Shown piece by piece: positions 31,818-40,408 of a stretch of 64,000 nt of DNA; within the stretch, counting starts at the first letter, position 1; each line of letters opens with the position of its first letter. The position numbers were made by a program, and so were the translations under genes. Source of the DNA: MWBF01 sp040772005 (GTDB lineage: Bacteria; Chloroflexota; Anaerolineae; CG2-30-64-16); NCBI GenBank assembly GCA_040772005.1, contig JAXGYZ010000012.1:1-64000 (forward strand), given 5' to 3'. The notes beneath the pieces were generated by a model, which saw only the letters and a list, made by a program, of their open reading frames with translations, did no database searches and had not been told where the DNA came from.

Positions 31818-33136
31818 GCCTTTCCGTACGCCTCGGGCGGTTCTTCGGCCGGCGCAACATGAGCACGCCGCTGCCTGAACGTGCTGCCATGTCGTCCGCT
31901 CCCCGCGAGGTCATCAACGACGCGCAAGCCTATGGCGTCGAGATCAAGCCGGTCGCGGTCGCGCCGGGCGGCTGGTACTGGCAGGTTGTCCGCGTTCACC
32001 ACCTCACGCCGGAGGAAAATGGCGGCAACCACCATATTTACATGGATATCCTCGACCCGGCCATCGGCGACGGCAGCAACCCGAACGGCGGCCGCGTCTA
32101 CGGTGCGCGTGCCCGCGTAACGTGGGATGGCGGTGAGCAGCTTGTGACCGTGGACAAGCCCGCGAACGAACCGGGCACCAACTTCCCGATGTGGAAGTGG
32201 CAGGTGTGTGCCGCGGAGGCACTCGGCCTGCCGGGGTTAGAGCTGCCCTCGGATCGTGTGACAGGCATGCACACCGGCCATCCCGATGAGGCGCCCGGCA
32301 ACACCCTGTTCCACCATTCGTTCAGCATCACCTTCGTCAAGGTCCAGGCCCCGCTGACCATCTATCACGACAGCGTCATCTACGGCACGATTTACAACGG
32401 CACAGGACGCACCGCGCGGCTGCTGGAAGGCGAACGCACCGTGGCCGAGCAGGTCATCGGCAGCGACGAGACCTTCCGCTTCGTGGAGCTGGCCGCGGGA
32501 GATTACGTGCTCGAAGTGGTGGGCGCCGGCCTGCGCTCCGCGCCGGTCCACCTGGACGGGCGCAACCAGGTCCAGCTCGAGCTGACCGTGATCCTGGCCG
32601 AGAGCGTCATCCACGGCCGCGTGCGCAACGGCGTCGGCCGCACCGTGACCCTCACGCGCGGCGAGACAGCCGTGGCATCCCAGGCGGTCGCGTCGGATGA
32701 AACCTTCCACTTCAGCGAGCTGCCGGCCGGCGCGTACCGGGTCGCGGTGGACGGCGCGGGCGTCACCTCCGACCTGCTGACGTTGGATGGCCGGAACTCG
32801 GTCGAGGTGGACCTGTTCGTGCCGCCTGCGGGCAAGCTGCTCGGCCACTATCTCCTGTTGGGGCCGGCCGGCCAGCCGGCGACCCAGGCCAATCTCGTGC
32901 TGGCCCAGGAGTTTATCCTGGCCTTCCGGCCCACCTTCGGCTTCAGTGCGGAGGAGGCTGCGGCCGCGGGCATGGTGACGATCCTTGCCGGGACGGATGC
33001 CGTTGACGAGCAGACCGCGGCCGGGCTCGCCGCGGACGGCACGCCGGTACAGCGCATCACCGGCACGGTCGAGCAAGTGGCGCAGGCGTTGGCTACGCGG
33101 GTCGCCAGCGGTCAGCCGTTCGGACAGACGCAGTAA
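31814..33136 (+). CDS. Surface-type protein with two beta repeats and the same C-terminal domain as its neighbour
   Basis: The protein has 440 residues. Residues about 35-190 have aromatic- and His-rich stretches (GNHHIYMDILDP, WDGGEQLVTVDKP, HHSFSITFVKV), a domain I do not recognise. Two beta domains follow (about 190-350) with the same FHFSELPAGAYRVAVDG rhythm as the larger neighbour. The last ~100 residues (LLGHYLLLGP, FGFSAEEAAAAGMVTILAG, VQRITGTVEQVAQAL) match its C-terminal domain, which looks like CWB2. The ATGA overlap suggests equal translation. No signal peptide is seen. Confidence 0.75.
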   Translation: MSLSVRLGRFFGRRNMSTPLPERAAMSSAPREVINDAQAYGVEIKPVAVAPGGWYWQVVRVHHLTPEENGGNHHIYMDILDPAIGDGSNPNGGRVYGARARVTWDGGEQLVTVDKPANEPGTNFPMWKWQVCAAEALGLPGLELPSDRVTGMHTGHPDEAPGNTLFHHSFSITFVKVQAPLTIYHDSVIYGTIYNGTGRTARLLEGERTVAEQVIGSDETFRFVELAAGDYVLEVVGAGLRSAPVHLDGRNQVQLELTVILAESVIHGRVRNGVGRTVTLTRGETAVASQAVASDETFHFSELPAGAYRVAVDGAGVTSDLLTLDGRNSVEVDLFVPPAGKLLGHYLLLGPAGQPATQANLVLAQEFILAFRPTFGFSAEEAAAAGMVTILAGTDAVDEQTAAGLAADGTPVQRITGTVEQVAQALATRVASGQPFGQTQ

Positions 33137-33146
33137 CACATGGCCT

Positions 33147-35324
33147 ATGCCTGATTCTCTCTTCCGGCCCATGTCGCGCTGGTTGGCGCCGGTCGTGTTG
33201 GCCCTGGTCACGGCGCTCGCGGCGTTCCTGCGCTACTGGCAGCTCGACGCGATCCCGCCCGGGTTCCATTACGATGAGGCGTATGAGGCGCTGGAAGCCT
33301 GGCGGGTGTTGACGCAGCCCGGCTACCGTCCCGTATTCTTCACCGGCAACTTCGGCGTCGAGCCGATGTTCATCTACCTGACGACCATCGCGTTCCGGCT
33401 GTTCGGCGCCGCGCCGGAGGTCATGCGCGGGGTCGGCGCGGCGGTCGGCACCGTCACCGTGCCCGCGCTTTATCTGCTCGCGCGGGAGTGGGTGCGGCTG
33501 AACCGCCAGCTGCCGCCCGCGCTGCCGCTGCTGGCCGCGCTGGCGCTGGCGATTCAGCGGTGGCACATCACGTTCAGCCGCATGGGCATCGAGCCGATCC
33601 TCGTGCCGCTGTTCCTCGTCCTGCTGTTGTGGGCCTTTGTCCGTGCGGTGCGCACCGGCAGCCGGTGGGCATGGATCGGCTTCGGGCTGACCGCGGGCCT
33701 CGGCGCGTATACGTATCCCGCGGGGCGGCTGCTGCCGGTGCTGGCCGCGCTCCTGGGCGTCGTCGCGCTCGTTCGTGCTGTGGGACCCGAGCATCCTGAG
33801 CGGAGGTCGTCCATTCCAGGCGCAGCCCGGAATGGACGGGCGGAGTCGAAGGAGCGGCCCTCTTCGCCCTCTCCTGCCCTCTCCCTCAAGTCCATCTTCC
33901 GCGGGCTCCTTCTGGCAGCTGCAGTTGCACTGATCGTCTTCGCGCCGCTCGGCATCAATTTTATCCGGCACCCCGACCAGTTGCTCTTGCGCAGCAGCCA
34001 GATTGCAGTCGCGCCCGGCGCAGCCGCTGAGACCGCCACCGGCAGCCCCTTGCGCAACTTCATCGCCGCGCTCGGCATGTTCAGCGTGCGCGGCGATGCA
34101 GACTCACGCAGCAATGTATCGGGCCTGCCGGTCCTCGACGTGCTGATGAGCATCCCCTTCATGATCGGCGTCGTGGTGTTGGCCTGGCGCGGCCGGCGAC
34201 TGACCGGCGCGATGTGGTGGCTGGCCTTCGCCGTGATGCTCGTGCCCACGGTGTTCAGCGACTATGCGCCGCACTTCCGCCGCGCCGTGGGCCTGGCGCC
34301 GCTCGTCGCGTTCGCCTCCGGGCTGGGTCTGGCCGTCATCCTCGGCCGCGCGGGCAGCCACCCGGTGACCGCGCCCGCGGCCGTGCCCCCGCGGCTGCAG
34401 AGGAGCGGCGTGCCCGCGGAGCAAATCGCCGCCGACATGGACCGTCTGCGCCGCGCGGGCCGGGCGGTGGTCGTCGCGGCCATCGTCGTGGGCAGCCTGG
34501 TCTACAGCGCGACTGCCTACTTCGGCACCTGGGGCCGCAGCGCCGTCCTCTATTATGCCTATGACCAGGGACTCTGGGAGATCGGCCAGTATGTGCTCGG
34601 CCTGCCGCCGGAGGAGCGCGTGTACGTGAGCCCCCGCCCGGCCAGCGACACGACGCTCGGCTTCGCGTGGCGCGAGGGCCGGCCCGTGCGCCACTTCGAC
34701 GGGCGACACGCCTTTGTCGCACCGGACCAGGGCATGGGGGCTGCGACCTACATCATCATCGAGTACGAGGATTTCCGCGGCTGGCGTCTGCTCGATGAGC
34801 TGTATCCCGGCCGCCGCGAGGTGCGCCAGTTCCTCGATCGCGCGGGCCAGGTCTATGCCCGCGCGTACCGGCTGGACGGCGGCCAGCCGCCCGCGCGCGG
34901 GCCGCGCTATCCGGTGGATGCGGCTGCCGCCAGTTGGCCCGGTTTTGCGCTGGTGGGCTATGATACCGACCGGACCAGCTATCAGCCCGGCCAGATGGTG
35001 TATCTCCAGCTTTGGTGGCGCGCCGATGCACCCGTCACCACGGACTGGACCGTGTTCACGCACCTGCTCGGCCCCGCCCGCGCGGACGGGAGCATTCTCT
35101 GGGCGGGGCAGGATGCGCGGCCCGGCCAGGGCAGCGCGGCGATGCCGACCTGGGCGGCGGGCGACCTGGTGCTGGACGAGTACCAGTGGCAGCTTCCGGC
35201 GGATGCGCCGCCGGGCGAGTATCAGATCGAGATCGGCGTGTATGACCCGGCCCAGGGAGGCCGGCGCGGGGTGACGGCGGACGGCGAGGACCACGTCATC
35301 ATCGGGACACTGCGGATTGAGTGA
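33147..35324 (+). CDS. Glycosyltransferase family 39-like membrane protein
   Basis: The protein has 725 residues. ATG at 33147 is ten bases after the previous gene. About 12 transmembrane helices precede a C-terminal soluble domain (about 590-725). The first outer loop carries FHYDEAYEALEAW with the Asp-Glu pair typical of GT-C/GT39 enzymes that move sugars from a lipid-phosphate carrier. Residues about 216-236 (EHPERRSSIPGAARNGRAESKE) come from a palindromic element inserted in frame (33791-33855), between helices. It belongs to a glycan operon with a methyltransferase, GT2 and aminotransferase. Confidence 0.82.
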   Translation: MPDSLFRPMSRWLAPVVLALVTALAAFLRYWQLDAIPPGFHYDEAYEALEAWRVLTQPGYRPVFFTGNFGVEPMFIYLTTIAFRLFGAAPEVMRGVGAAVGTVTVPALYLLAREWVRLNRQLPPALPLLAALALAIQRWHITFSRMGIEPILVPLFLVLLLWAFVRAVRTGSRWAWIGFGLTAGLGAYTYPAGRLLPVLAALLGVVALVRAVGPEHPERRSSIPGAARNGRAESKERPSSPSPALSLKSIFRGLLLAAAVALIVFAPLGINFIRHPDQLLLRSSQIAVAPGAAAETATGSPLRNFIAALGMFSVRGDADSRSNVSGLPVLDVLMSIPFMIGVVVLAWRGRRLTGAMWWLAFAVMLVPTVFSDYAPHFRRAVGLAPLVAFASGLGLAVILGRAGSHPVTAPAAVPPRLQRSGVPAEQIAADMDRLRRAGRAVVVAAIVVGSLVYSATAYFGTWGRSAVLYYAYDQGLWEIGQYVLGLPPEERVYVSPRPASDTTLGFAWREGRPVRHFDGRHAFVAPDQGMGAATYIIIEYEDFRGWRLLDELYPGRREVRQFLDRAGQVYARAYRLDGGQPPARGPRYPVDAAAASWPGFALVGYDTDRTSYQPGQMVYLQLWWRADAPVTTDWTVFTHLLGPARADGSILWAGQDARPGQGSAAMPTWAAGDLVLDEYQWQLPADAPPGEYQIEIGVYDPAQGGRRGVTADGEDHVIIGTLRIE
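33791..33855 (+). repeat. Palindromic element inserted in frame in the GT39 gene
   Basis: It begins GCATCCTGAGCGGAGG and ends GGAGTCGAAGGAGC, with an inner palindrome CGTCCATTCC...GGAATGGACG. It adds about 21 residues to a loop of the glycosyltransferase. Confidence 0.85.
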
Positions 35325-36027
35325 CGATTTTCGGGACCTGCTGATGGCGCGGAGCCCCACACACTGGTGGCATGCGGGGATGCGCGCAAATACGTGGGCC
35401 TTTACAGACGGCGTGCAGGGCCGCGTGCTGGATATCGGCTGTGGGCCGGGGCAGGAGCTGGCCGAGCTGCCCGCGGGCGCCTGGGGCGTCGGCGCAGACC
35501 TGTACTTCCCACCCGACGCGATAGCAACCTTCGACCGCCGTCTGGTGCGCGCAGATGCCGGGCAGCTTCCCTTCGCAGACGGACTGTTCGACTGGGTGCT
35601 GGCGCTGGATGTGCTGGAGCAGCGGTCGGTCGTGCCCGGCCAGGCGCTCGGCGAGATGCGGCGCGTGCTGCGGGCAGGGGGCCGTCTGGTCATCCGCGTG
35701 CCTGCACACCCGTGGCTGTACGGGCCGCACGATATCTTCTGGGGCGGCGCGCGGCGCTTTCGGCGCCGTGAGTTGACGGCCCTGTTGCAGGAGGCAGGGT
35801 TCAGCATCATTCGGGTGAGCTATGCCAATACCCTGCTGTTCGTGCCTGCAATTGCGGCGCGGCTGCTGGGACGGACCACCGGGCTTGGCTCGGACGACAT
35901 GCGGCCCATGCCCGCCCCGATCAACCGCCTGTTACTGGCTGCCCTGATGCTGGAAGCCCGTTGGCTGGCCCGGCGCAACCTGCCGTTCGGCCTGTCGTTG
36001 CTGTGCCTTGCGCAGCGGACGAGATAA
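35317..36027 (+). CDS. Class I SAM-dependent methyltransferase
   Basis: The protein has 236 residues if TTG 35317 is the start, which overlaps the previous stop by eight bases; ATG 35344 is an alternative. VLDIGCGPGQEL is motif I, VGADLYFPP the acidic motif II, and DAGQLPFADGLFDWVLALDVLEQ the motif IV region, then VLRAGGRLVIRVPAHPWLYGPHD. The C-terminal part (residues about 165-235) has hydrophobic stretches near the membrane. It probably methylates a sugar, lipid or quinone; its place in the glycan operon suggests a glycan. Confidence 0.85.
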   Translation: MSDDFRDLLMARSPTHWWHAGMRANTWAFTDGVQGRVLDIGCGPGQELAELPAGAWGVGADLYFPPDAIATFDRRLVRADAGQLPFADGLFDWVLALDVLEQRSVVPGQALGEMRRVLRAGGRLVIRVPAHPWLYGPHDIFWGGARRFRRRELTALLQEAGFSIIRVSYANTLLFVPAIAARLLGRTTGLGSDDMRPMPAPINRLLLAALMLEARWLARRNLPFGLSLLCLAQRTR

Positions 36028-36030
36028 TCG

Positions 36031-36753
36031 ATGTCACAGGACTCTCTCACACTGACGGTCATTCTGCCGACGTACAACGAGCGGGAGAACGTGCCCGTGC
36101 TCATCTCGGACATCCTGCATCATGTCCACACGCCGGTTGAGGTCCTGGTGGTCGATGACGACTCGCCCGACGGCACGTGGCAGGTGGTTGCCGAGATCGC
36201 TGCGCGTGACCCGCGCGTCCGACTGCTGCACCGCAAGACCGAGCGCGGCCTGACCTCGGCCATCCGGGCCGGCATCCAGGCGGCGCGCACGGATGCCGTG
36301 TCCTGGATGGATGTCGACCTGGCGATGCCCGCGGGGGTTATTCCGCAGTTGTTGGCGCGGCTGAACGCGGGCGCAGATATCGCGGTCGGCTCGCGCTACG
36401 TGCCCGGCGGTCGCGACGTGGGCCACAGCTTCATGGCGCGTGCCTTCTCGGTGACGATCAACCTGGCTGCCGCGCTGCTCCTGGGCCGCGGCGTGCGCGA
36501 CTACACGAGCGGGTTCGTGATGGCTCGTCGCATCGTGTTCGACCGCCTGACCCTGCGCGGGGACTACGGCGAGTACTGCATCGACTTCCTGGTGCGCGGC
36601 CAGCGGCTCGGCTACCGCGTCGTCGAGGTCCCTTACACCTGCGGCGCGCGCCTGAGCGGCGAATCCAAGACCGGCGCGAGCTTCCGCGACTACATTCGCC
36701 GCGGCCGGAAGTACGTCACGACGATCCTGCGGCTGGCCGCTACGCGTACATGA
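36031..36753 (+). CDS. Family 2 glycosyltransferase, dolichol/polyprenyl-phosphate mannose synthase-like
   Basis: The protein has 240 residues. LTVILPTYNERENVPVLI starts the GT-A fold, VEVLVVDDDSPDGTW contains the nucleotide-binding Asp, and SWMDVDLAMP is the DxD-like motif, followed by GSRYVPGG. No long C-terminal membrane region is present, as in the short DPM1 class. It should make a polyprenyl-phosphate sugar from a nucleotide sugar, which GT39 enzymes such as the neighbour use. It starts three bases after the methyltransferase stop. Confidence 0.9.
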   Translation: MSQDSLTLTVILPTYNERENVPVLISDILHHVHTPVEVLVVDDDSPDGTWQVVAEIAARDPRVRLLHRKTERGLTSAIRAGIQAARTDAVSWMDVDLAMPAGVIPQLLARLNAGADIAVGSRYVPGGRDVGHSFMARAFSVTINLAAALLLGRGVRDYTSGFVMARRIVFDRLTLRGDYGEYCIDFLVRGQRLGYRVVEVPYTCGARLSGESKTGASFRDYIRRGRKYVTTILRLAATRT

Positions 36754-36779
36754 TTCGAGTTTGAAAGTAGGAGTATCGT

Positions 36780-38027
36780 ATGTTGCAACCCCGCAACCTG
36801 ACCTTCGACGAACTGGGCGACCTGGCCGAAATCATCCCCGGCCCGGAACCTGTGCTGCAGGCGGCGGTCAACCCTATCCCGCAGTTCGGCGTCAAGCCGC
36901 GCCGGCCCATCATCCCCGTGTGCGAGCCGACCCTGAGCGGCAACGAACTGAAATACATCACCGACGCGGTAGAGACCAACTGGATCTCCTCCGCGGGCAG
37001 CTATATCCGGCGCTTCGAGGCGCTGTTCGCGGAGAAGGTGGGCACGCGCTACGGCATCGCGTGCGCGAACGGCACAGTGGCGCTGCACCTCGCGCTGGCA
37101 ACCCTGGGGCTGGAGCCGGGCGACGAGGTCATCATTCCCACGTTCACCATGATTGCGACGGCCAATGCAGTAACCTATCTCGGCGCGCGGCCGGTGCTGG
37201 TGGACAGCGAGCCGCAGACCTGGAACATGGACGTGGCGCAGGTCGAGGCGAAGATCACCCCGCGCACGAAGGCCATCACGCTCGTGCACACCTATGGTCA
37301 TCCGGTGGACATGGACCCGCTCAACGCGCTGGCCGACAAGTATGGGCTGTTCGTGCTGGAGGATGCTGCGGAGGCGCACGGTGCGCAGTATCGGGGGCGG
37401 CCGGTCGGCAGCCTGGGCGGCGCGGCCAGCTTCAGCTTCTACGGCAACAAGATTATCACCACGGGCGAAGGCGGCATGGTGACGACCAATCGGGAGGACG
37501 TGGCACGGCTGGCGTGGAACCTCCGCGACCATGCATTCAGCACCGAGCGCCACTTCTGGCACAAGTTCGTGGGCTACAACTACCGCATGACCAACCTGCA
37601 GGCCGCCATCGGGCTGGCGCAGACGGAGCAGCTCGAACGCTTTGTGGAGATGCGGCGGGCGAACGCGGCATACTACACGCAGCAGTTGCGGCAGATTCCG
37701 GGCATCGTGACCCCGCCGGAGGCCGAATGGGCGCGCAACGTCTTCTGGATGTACGGCATCCTGCTGGAACCGGAATTCGGGCTGACGCGCGATGAGCTGC
37801 GCCACAGCCTCGCGCGGCGCGGTATCGAGACGCGCACGTTCTTCATCCCGATGCACTGCCAGCCGATTTACTTCGACCAATACCGGGGCGAGCGCTATCC
37901 CGTGGCGGAGGACCTGTGCCGGCGGGGGCTGTACCTGCCGTCTGCTTCGAACCTGACGCGCGAGGACCTGGATGCGGTGGTGGATGCCATCCGCGAGTGC
38001 CGGGCCGAGAAAGGGTTGCCGGACTAA
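36780..38027 (+). CDS. DegT/DnrJ/EryC1/StrS-family sugar aminotransferase
   Basis: The protein has 415 residues. The PLP lysine lies in SFSFYGNKIITTGEGG, as in ArnB/PseC/WecE-type enzymes. VLEDAAEAHGAQY provides the Asp for the ring nitrogen and NYRMTNLQAAIGLAQ is typical. An extra ~38-residue N-terminal segment precedes PIIPVCEPTLSGNEL. It puts an amino group on a nucleotide-linked keto-sugar for a surface polysaccharide or modified base sugar. It is the last gene of the plus-strand glycan cluster, ending just before a strong hairpin. Confidence 0.92.
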   Translation: MLQPRNLTFDELGDLAEIIPGPEPVLQAAVNPIPQFGVKPRRPIIPVCEPTLSGNELKYITDAVETNWISSAGSYIRRFEALFAEKVGTRYGIACANGTVALHLALATLGLEPGDEVIIPTFTMIATANAVTYLGARPVLVDSEPQTWNMDVAQVEAKITPRTKAITLVHTYGHPVDMDPLNALADKYGLFVLEDAAEAHGAQYRGRPVGSLGGAASFSFYGNKIITTGEGGMVTTNREDVARLAWNLRDHAFSTERHFWHKFVGYNYRMTNLQAAIGLAQTEQLERFVEMRRANAAYYTQQLRQIPGIVTPPEAEWARNVFWMYGILLEPEFGLTRDELRHSLARRGIETRTFFIPMHCQPIYFDQYRGERYPVAEDLCRRGLYLPSASNLTREDLDAVVDAIRECRAEKGLPD

Positions 38028-38031
38028 TCAA

Positions 38032-38076
38032 TGTATAGGTTCGGAGTTCCCCGACGGGGAACTCCGAACCTATACA
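38032..38076. terminator. 21-bp perfect hairpin between convergent genes
   Basis: Arms at 38032-38052 (TGTATAGGTTCGG...) and 38056-38076 are perfect complements with a GAC loop. It lies between the DegT stop and the zinc-ribbon protein stop, a place for a bidirectional terminator. It lacks a U-run, so termination is not certain, and it may be another dispersed palindrome. Confidence 0.55.
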
Positions 38077-38081
38077 ACAAA

Positions 38082-38648
38082 TCACTCGGTGATGGTGGCG
38101 GGCGCGGTCACCGGCTCGGGTTGTGCGGCCGGCTCGCGTGCAGCCACAGGCTGCTCTGCGACGACCGGCTGCCGGAAGCGGCTCTCGTCCACGTACTGCG
38201 GCTCGGCAACCGGGGTGGTGCAGTAGGGGCACGCAATCCAGTTGAGCTCGAGCGGTTTGCCGCACGCGGTGCAGGTGTGGCGCAGCTCGGTGCGGCACTG
38301 CGGGCAGATCAGCCATTCCGGCTCGGTGACGGTCTGGCAGTTCGGGCAGGCGCGGCGCTCGGTAATCTCGCGCAGCAGCGCCTCCTCTTCCAACTGCCGG
38401 TCATACACCGCAGCCAGCGTGTCCTTGGGCCGCAGGAGCAGATACAACAAGAGGCCGAGCGGGCCGAGGGCCAGCACCAGGATGACGGCCAGCAGCCAGG
38501 CGAAGATATCGCGGGTGCGCGAGCGGATATCGCGGAACGTCCAGACGGCAAAACCGATCCAGAACGCGATCAGTGTCGCGGTGAAGAACGCCACGACCAA
38601 TTCCAGTACGACACCGATCTGGTTCAGTAATTCAGACGGAAGTGACAT
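38082..38648 (-). CDS. Membrane protein with two C-terminal zinc ribbons
   Basis: The protein has 188 residues. Two transmembrane helices occupy about 8-32 and 48-68. Two zinc ribbons follow: CPNCQTVTEPEWLICPQC and CTACGKPLELNWIACPYC. The tail is Pro/Ala/Glu-rich and disordered. Such small proteins are common in Chloroflexota, function unknown. It faces the DegT gene and is transcribed alone. Confidence 0.82.
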   Translation of the reverse strand: MSLPSELLNQIGVVLELVVAFFTATLIAFWIGFAVWTFRDIRSRTRDIFAWLLAVILVLALGPLGLLLYLLLRPKDTLAAVYDRQLEEEALLREITERRACPNCQTVTEPEWLICPQCRTELRHTCTACGKPLELNWIACPYCTTPVAEPQYVDESRFRQPVVAEQPVAAREPAAQPEPVTAPATITE

Positions 38649-38802
38649 GGGATAACAAACCTCATTAACCCCGCTGCACGGGAGTCTGCCAGGGCCGAAG
38701 GGCGCAGCGCAGATGCGTAGAGTCGCCGTCCGGACCGAGGACCGCGCATTATCATATCACATTTGCTGCCTATCGACCAAAAGCACCCTGTAAGGCACGC
38801 CC

Positions 38803-38853
38803 ACAAACCCGGTTTCTGTGCGAAGCGCAGCTTCGCCGACAAGCCGGGTTTGT
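38803..38853. repeat. Palindromic repeat with inner hairpin
   Basis: Ends ACAAACCCGG and CCGGGTTTGT are perfect complements, and the middle holds GCGAAG-CGCAG-CTTCGC. It fills the gap between the divergent zinc-ribbon and translin genes. The remaining gap holds no other feature except the promoter listed next. Confidence 0.8.
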
Positions 38854-38899
38854 AACGGTGTAGGGGTTCCGCATCTGAAGCCCCCGCAGCGCGGCATAT

Positions 38900-38928
38900 T
38901 TGGTTAACGCGCCGCGCGCGGGTATAAT
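38900..38928 (+). promoter_or_regulatory. Sigma-70 promoter of the translin gene, near-leaderless
   Basis: TTGGTT (38900-38905) and TATAAT (38923-38928) are 17 bases apart. The ATG at 38941 lies only 12 bases after the -10 box, so the leader would be about five bases and no ribosome site fits, pointing to a leaderless transcript. Confidence 0.75.
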
Positions 38929-38940
38929 CGGGGATACATA

Positions 38941-39600
38941 ATGAAAGCTGCCCCTGAGGAGCATGGCTTGTCCGAACTCAGCCAGATAATCGAAGAGATC
39001 CGGGCCGAATTGTCGGCCAAGAACCAGGTGCGCGATGCGACGTTGAATCGCAGCCGCGAGCTCATCCGCTATTGTGCGTTGAGCATCCGCGCGATTCACC
39101 GGCACGAATGGGACGAGGCGGAACAACTGCTTGCGACTGCGCGCAACGCGGCCGTGGTCATGTCCGCAGACCTGGTCAACTACCATGATATGTATGAAGC
39201 GGGCTACACCCAGGATGCGCTGAAGGAAGTCGTCGAGGCCCATCTGCTGTACGCCTTCGTGCGCGATGGGGAGATTCCGTCGCCCGCCGACCTGCACGTG
39301 CCCGCGGCGGCCTATCTCAACGGGCTGGCGGAGGCGGCTAACGAGCTGCGCCGCTTCGTGCTGGACCTGGTGCGGCGGGGCCGCTGCGCCGAGGCCGAAC
39401 CTTTTCTCAGCATGATGGACGACGTCTACAGTCACCTGGTCACCATGGACTTCCCCGATGCCCTGACCGGCGGGCTGCGCCGCTCGACCGACGTGCTGCG
39501 CGGCGTGCTGGAGCGCACTCGCGGAGACCTGACCGTGGCCGTCCGCCAGGAGGAGCTCGAAGCCGCGCTGCAAGCCTTCGAGCGCATCAACCTGAAGTGA
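38941..39600 (+). CDS. Translin-family RNA/DNA-binding protein
   Basis: The protein has 219 residues, all helical. It matches translin/TRAX: a charged N-terminal helix (IIEEIRAELSAKNQVRDATLNRSRELIRYCALSIRAIH), then ALKEVVEAHLLYAF, the family's core pattern, and YLNGLAEAANELRRFVLDLV and DVLRGVLERTRGDL near the end. Eukaryotic translin and TRAX form an octameric nuclease (C3PO) on small RNAs; prokaryotic homologues exist mainly in archaea and some bacteria and are poorly studied. It starts with no ribosome site. It could also bind RNA without cutting it. A 37-base gap separates it from the YkuD gene. Confidence 0.82.
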   Translation: MKAAPEEHGLSELSQIIEEIRAELSAKNQVRDATLNRSRELIRYCALSIRAIHRHEWDEAEQLLATARNAAVVMSADLVNYHDMYEAGYTQDALKEVVEAHLLYAFVRDGEIPSPADLHVPAAAYLNGLAEAANELRRFVLDLVRRGRCAEAEPFLSMMDDVYSHLVTMDFPDALTGGLRRSTDVLRGVLERTRGDLTVAVRQEELEAALQAFERINLK

Positions 39601-39637
39601 TGGCCCGGCTCCTATCTCACTTGTTACGGATACTACC

Positions 39638-40405
39638 TTGAAACGACCCACCCTCTCGCGCGCCTCGCGGCGCACGTCGTTGGTGCTGGCATTAGCCCTG
39701 CTGATCATGATCCTGTTGGCCGGTACGGTGTGGGCCGCGTGGGGCGGCCTGGCCGCGCCGCTCTATCGCGGCCTGTTTGCTCTCCGCACTGACGTTGAAG
39801 CCACCGCGACCCCGACGCGCACGCCCCGCCCGGTGACCGCGACGCCCGTGCCCGCGGCCGTGGACCTGGCGATCGTCTTCCCGACCGCAACGCCCTTACC
39901 CACGGCCACCCCGATTGCGACTCCGCCGCCGGACGCTGCCGACACGCTGCCCGGCTGGTTGGTTGAGGTCGTGGCGAGCTACGGCATGGACCCGGACCGC
40001 CGCTTCATCGTGGTGGACCTGGCGAGCCAGCAGATGTTCGTGTGGCAGCCCGACGAGCCGCTGCGCGTCATGCCCGTCAGCACGGGCGACGAATCGCGCG
40101 GCTATCGCACGCTGGCCTGGTATGGGCTGGTGGGCGAATACTGGGGCACATTCAATTCCTTCGGTGTCTACGCGGACGAAGGCTGGTATTTGTTTGAGGA
40201 TGCGGGGACGATCCTGATACATGGCGCGCCCTACCGGGTGGTGGATGGCGAGAAGGTGTACGAGGATATGGGCGCGCTCGGCGCATATCCCGCGTCGCGC
40301 GGCTGCATCCGGCTCACGCCGGAAGACGCGCGCTGGTTCACCGAGTGGCAGCCGCAAGGTGTCCCAATCGTCATTCTGCCGAAGGACGAGGGGGTGGAGG
40401 GCTGA
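39638..40405 (+). CDS. L,D-transpeptidase (YkuD), membrane-anchored
   Basis: The protein has 255 residues from a TTG start at 39638. One N-terminal transmembrane segment (about 14-34) is followed by a Thr/Pro-rich linker (56-98) and a YkuD domain. His195 (ILIHGAPY) and Cys223 (SRGCIRL) form the catalytic pair. It would make 3-3 cross-links in peptidoglycan or attach proteins to it. It leads an operon with a lipoprotein and an FtsX permease (3- and 10-base gaps). Confidence 0.9.
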   Translation: MKRPTLSRASRRTSLVLALALLIMILLAGTVWAAWGGLAAPLYRGLFALRTDVEATATPTRTPRPVTATPVPAAVDLAIVFPTATPLPTATPIATPPPDAADTLPGWLVEVVASYGMDPDRRFIVVDLASQQMFVWQPDEPLRVMPVSTGDESRGYRTLAWYGLVGEYWGTFNSFGVYADEGWYLFEDAGTILIHGAPYRVVDGEKVYEDMGALGAYPASRGCIRLTPEDARWFTEWQPQGVPIVILPKDEGVEG

Positions 40406-40408
40406 GCC

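Noticed and set aside
38032..38076. Classic Rho-independent terminator
   Set aside because: The stem is excellent but no U-run follows on either strand, so I list it only with moderate confidence.
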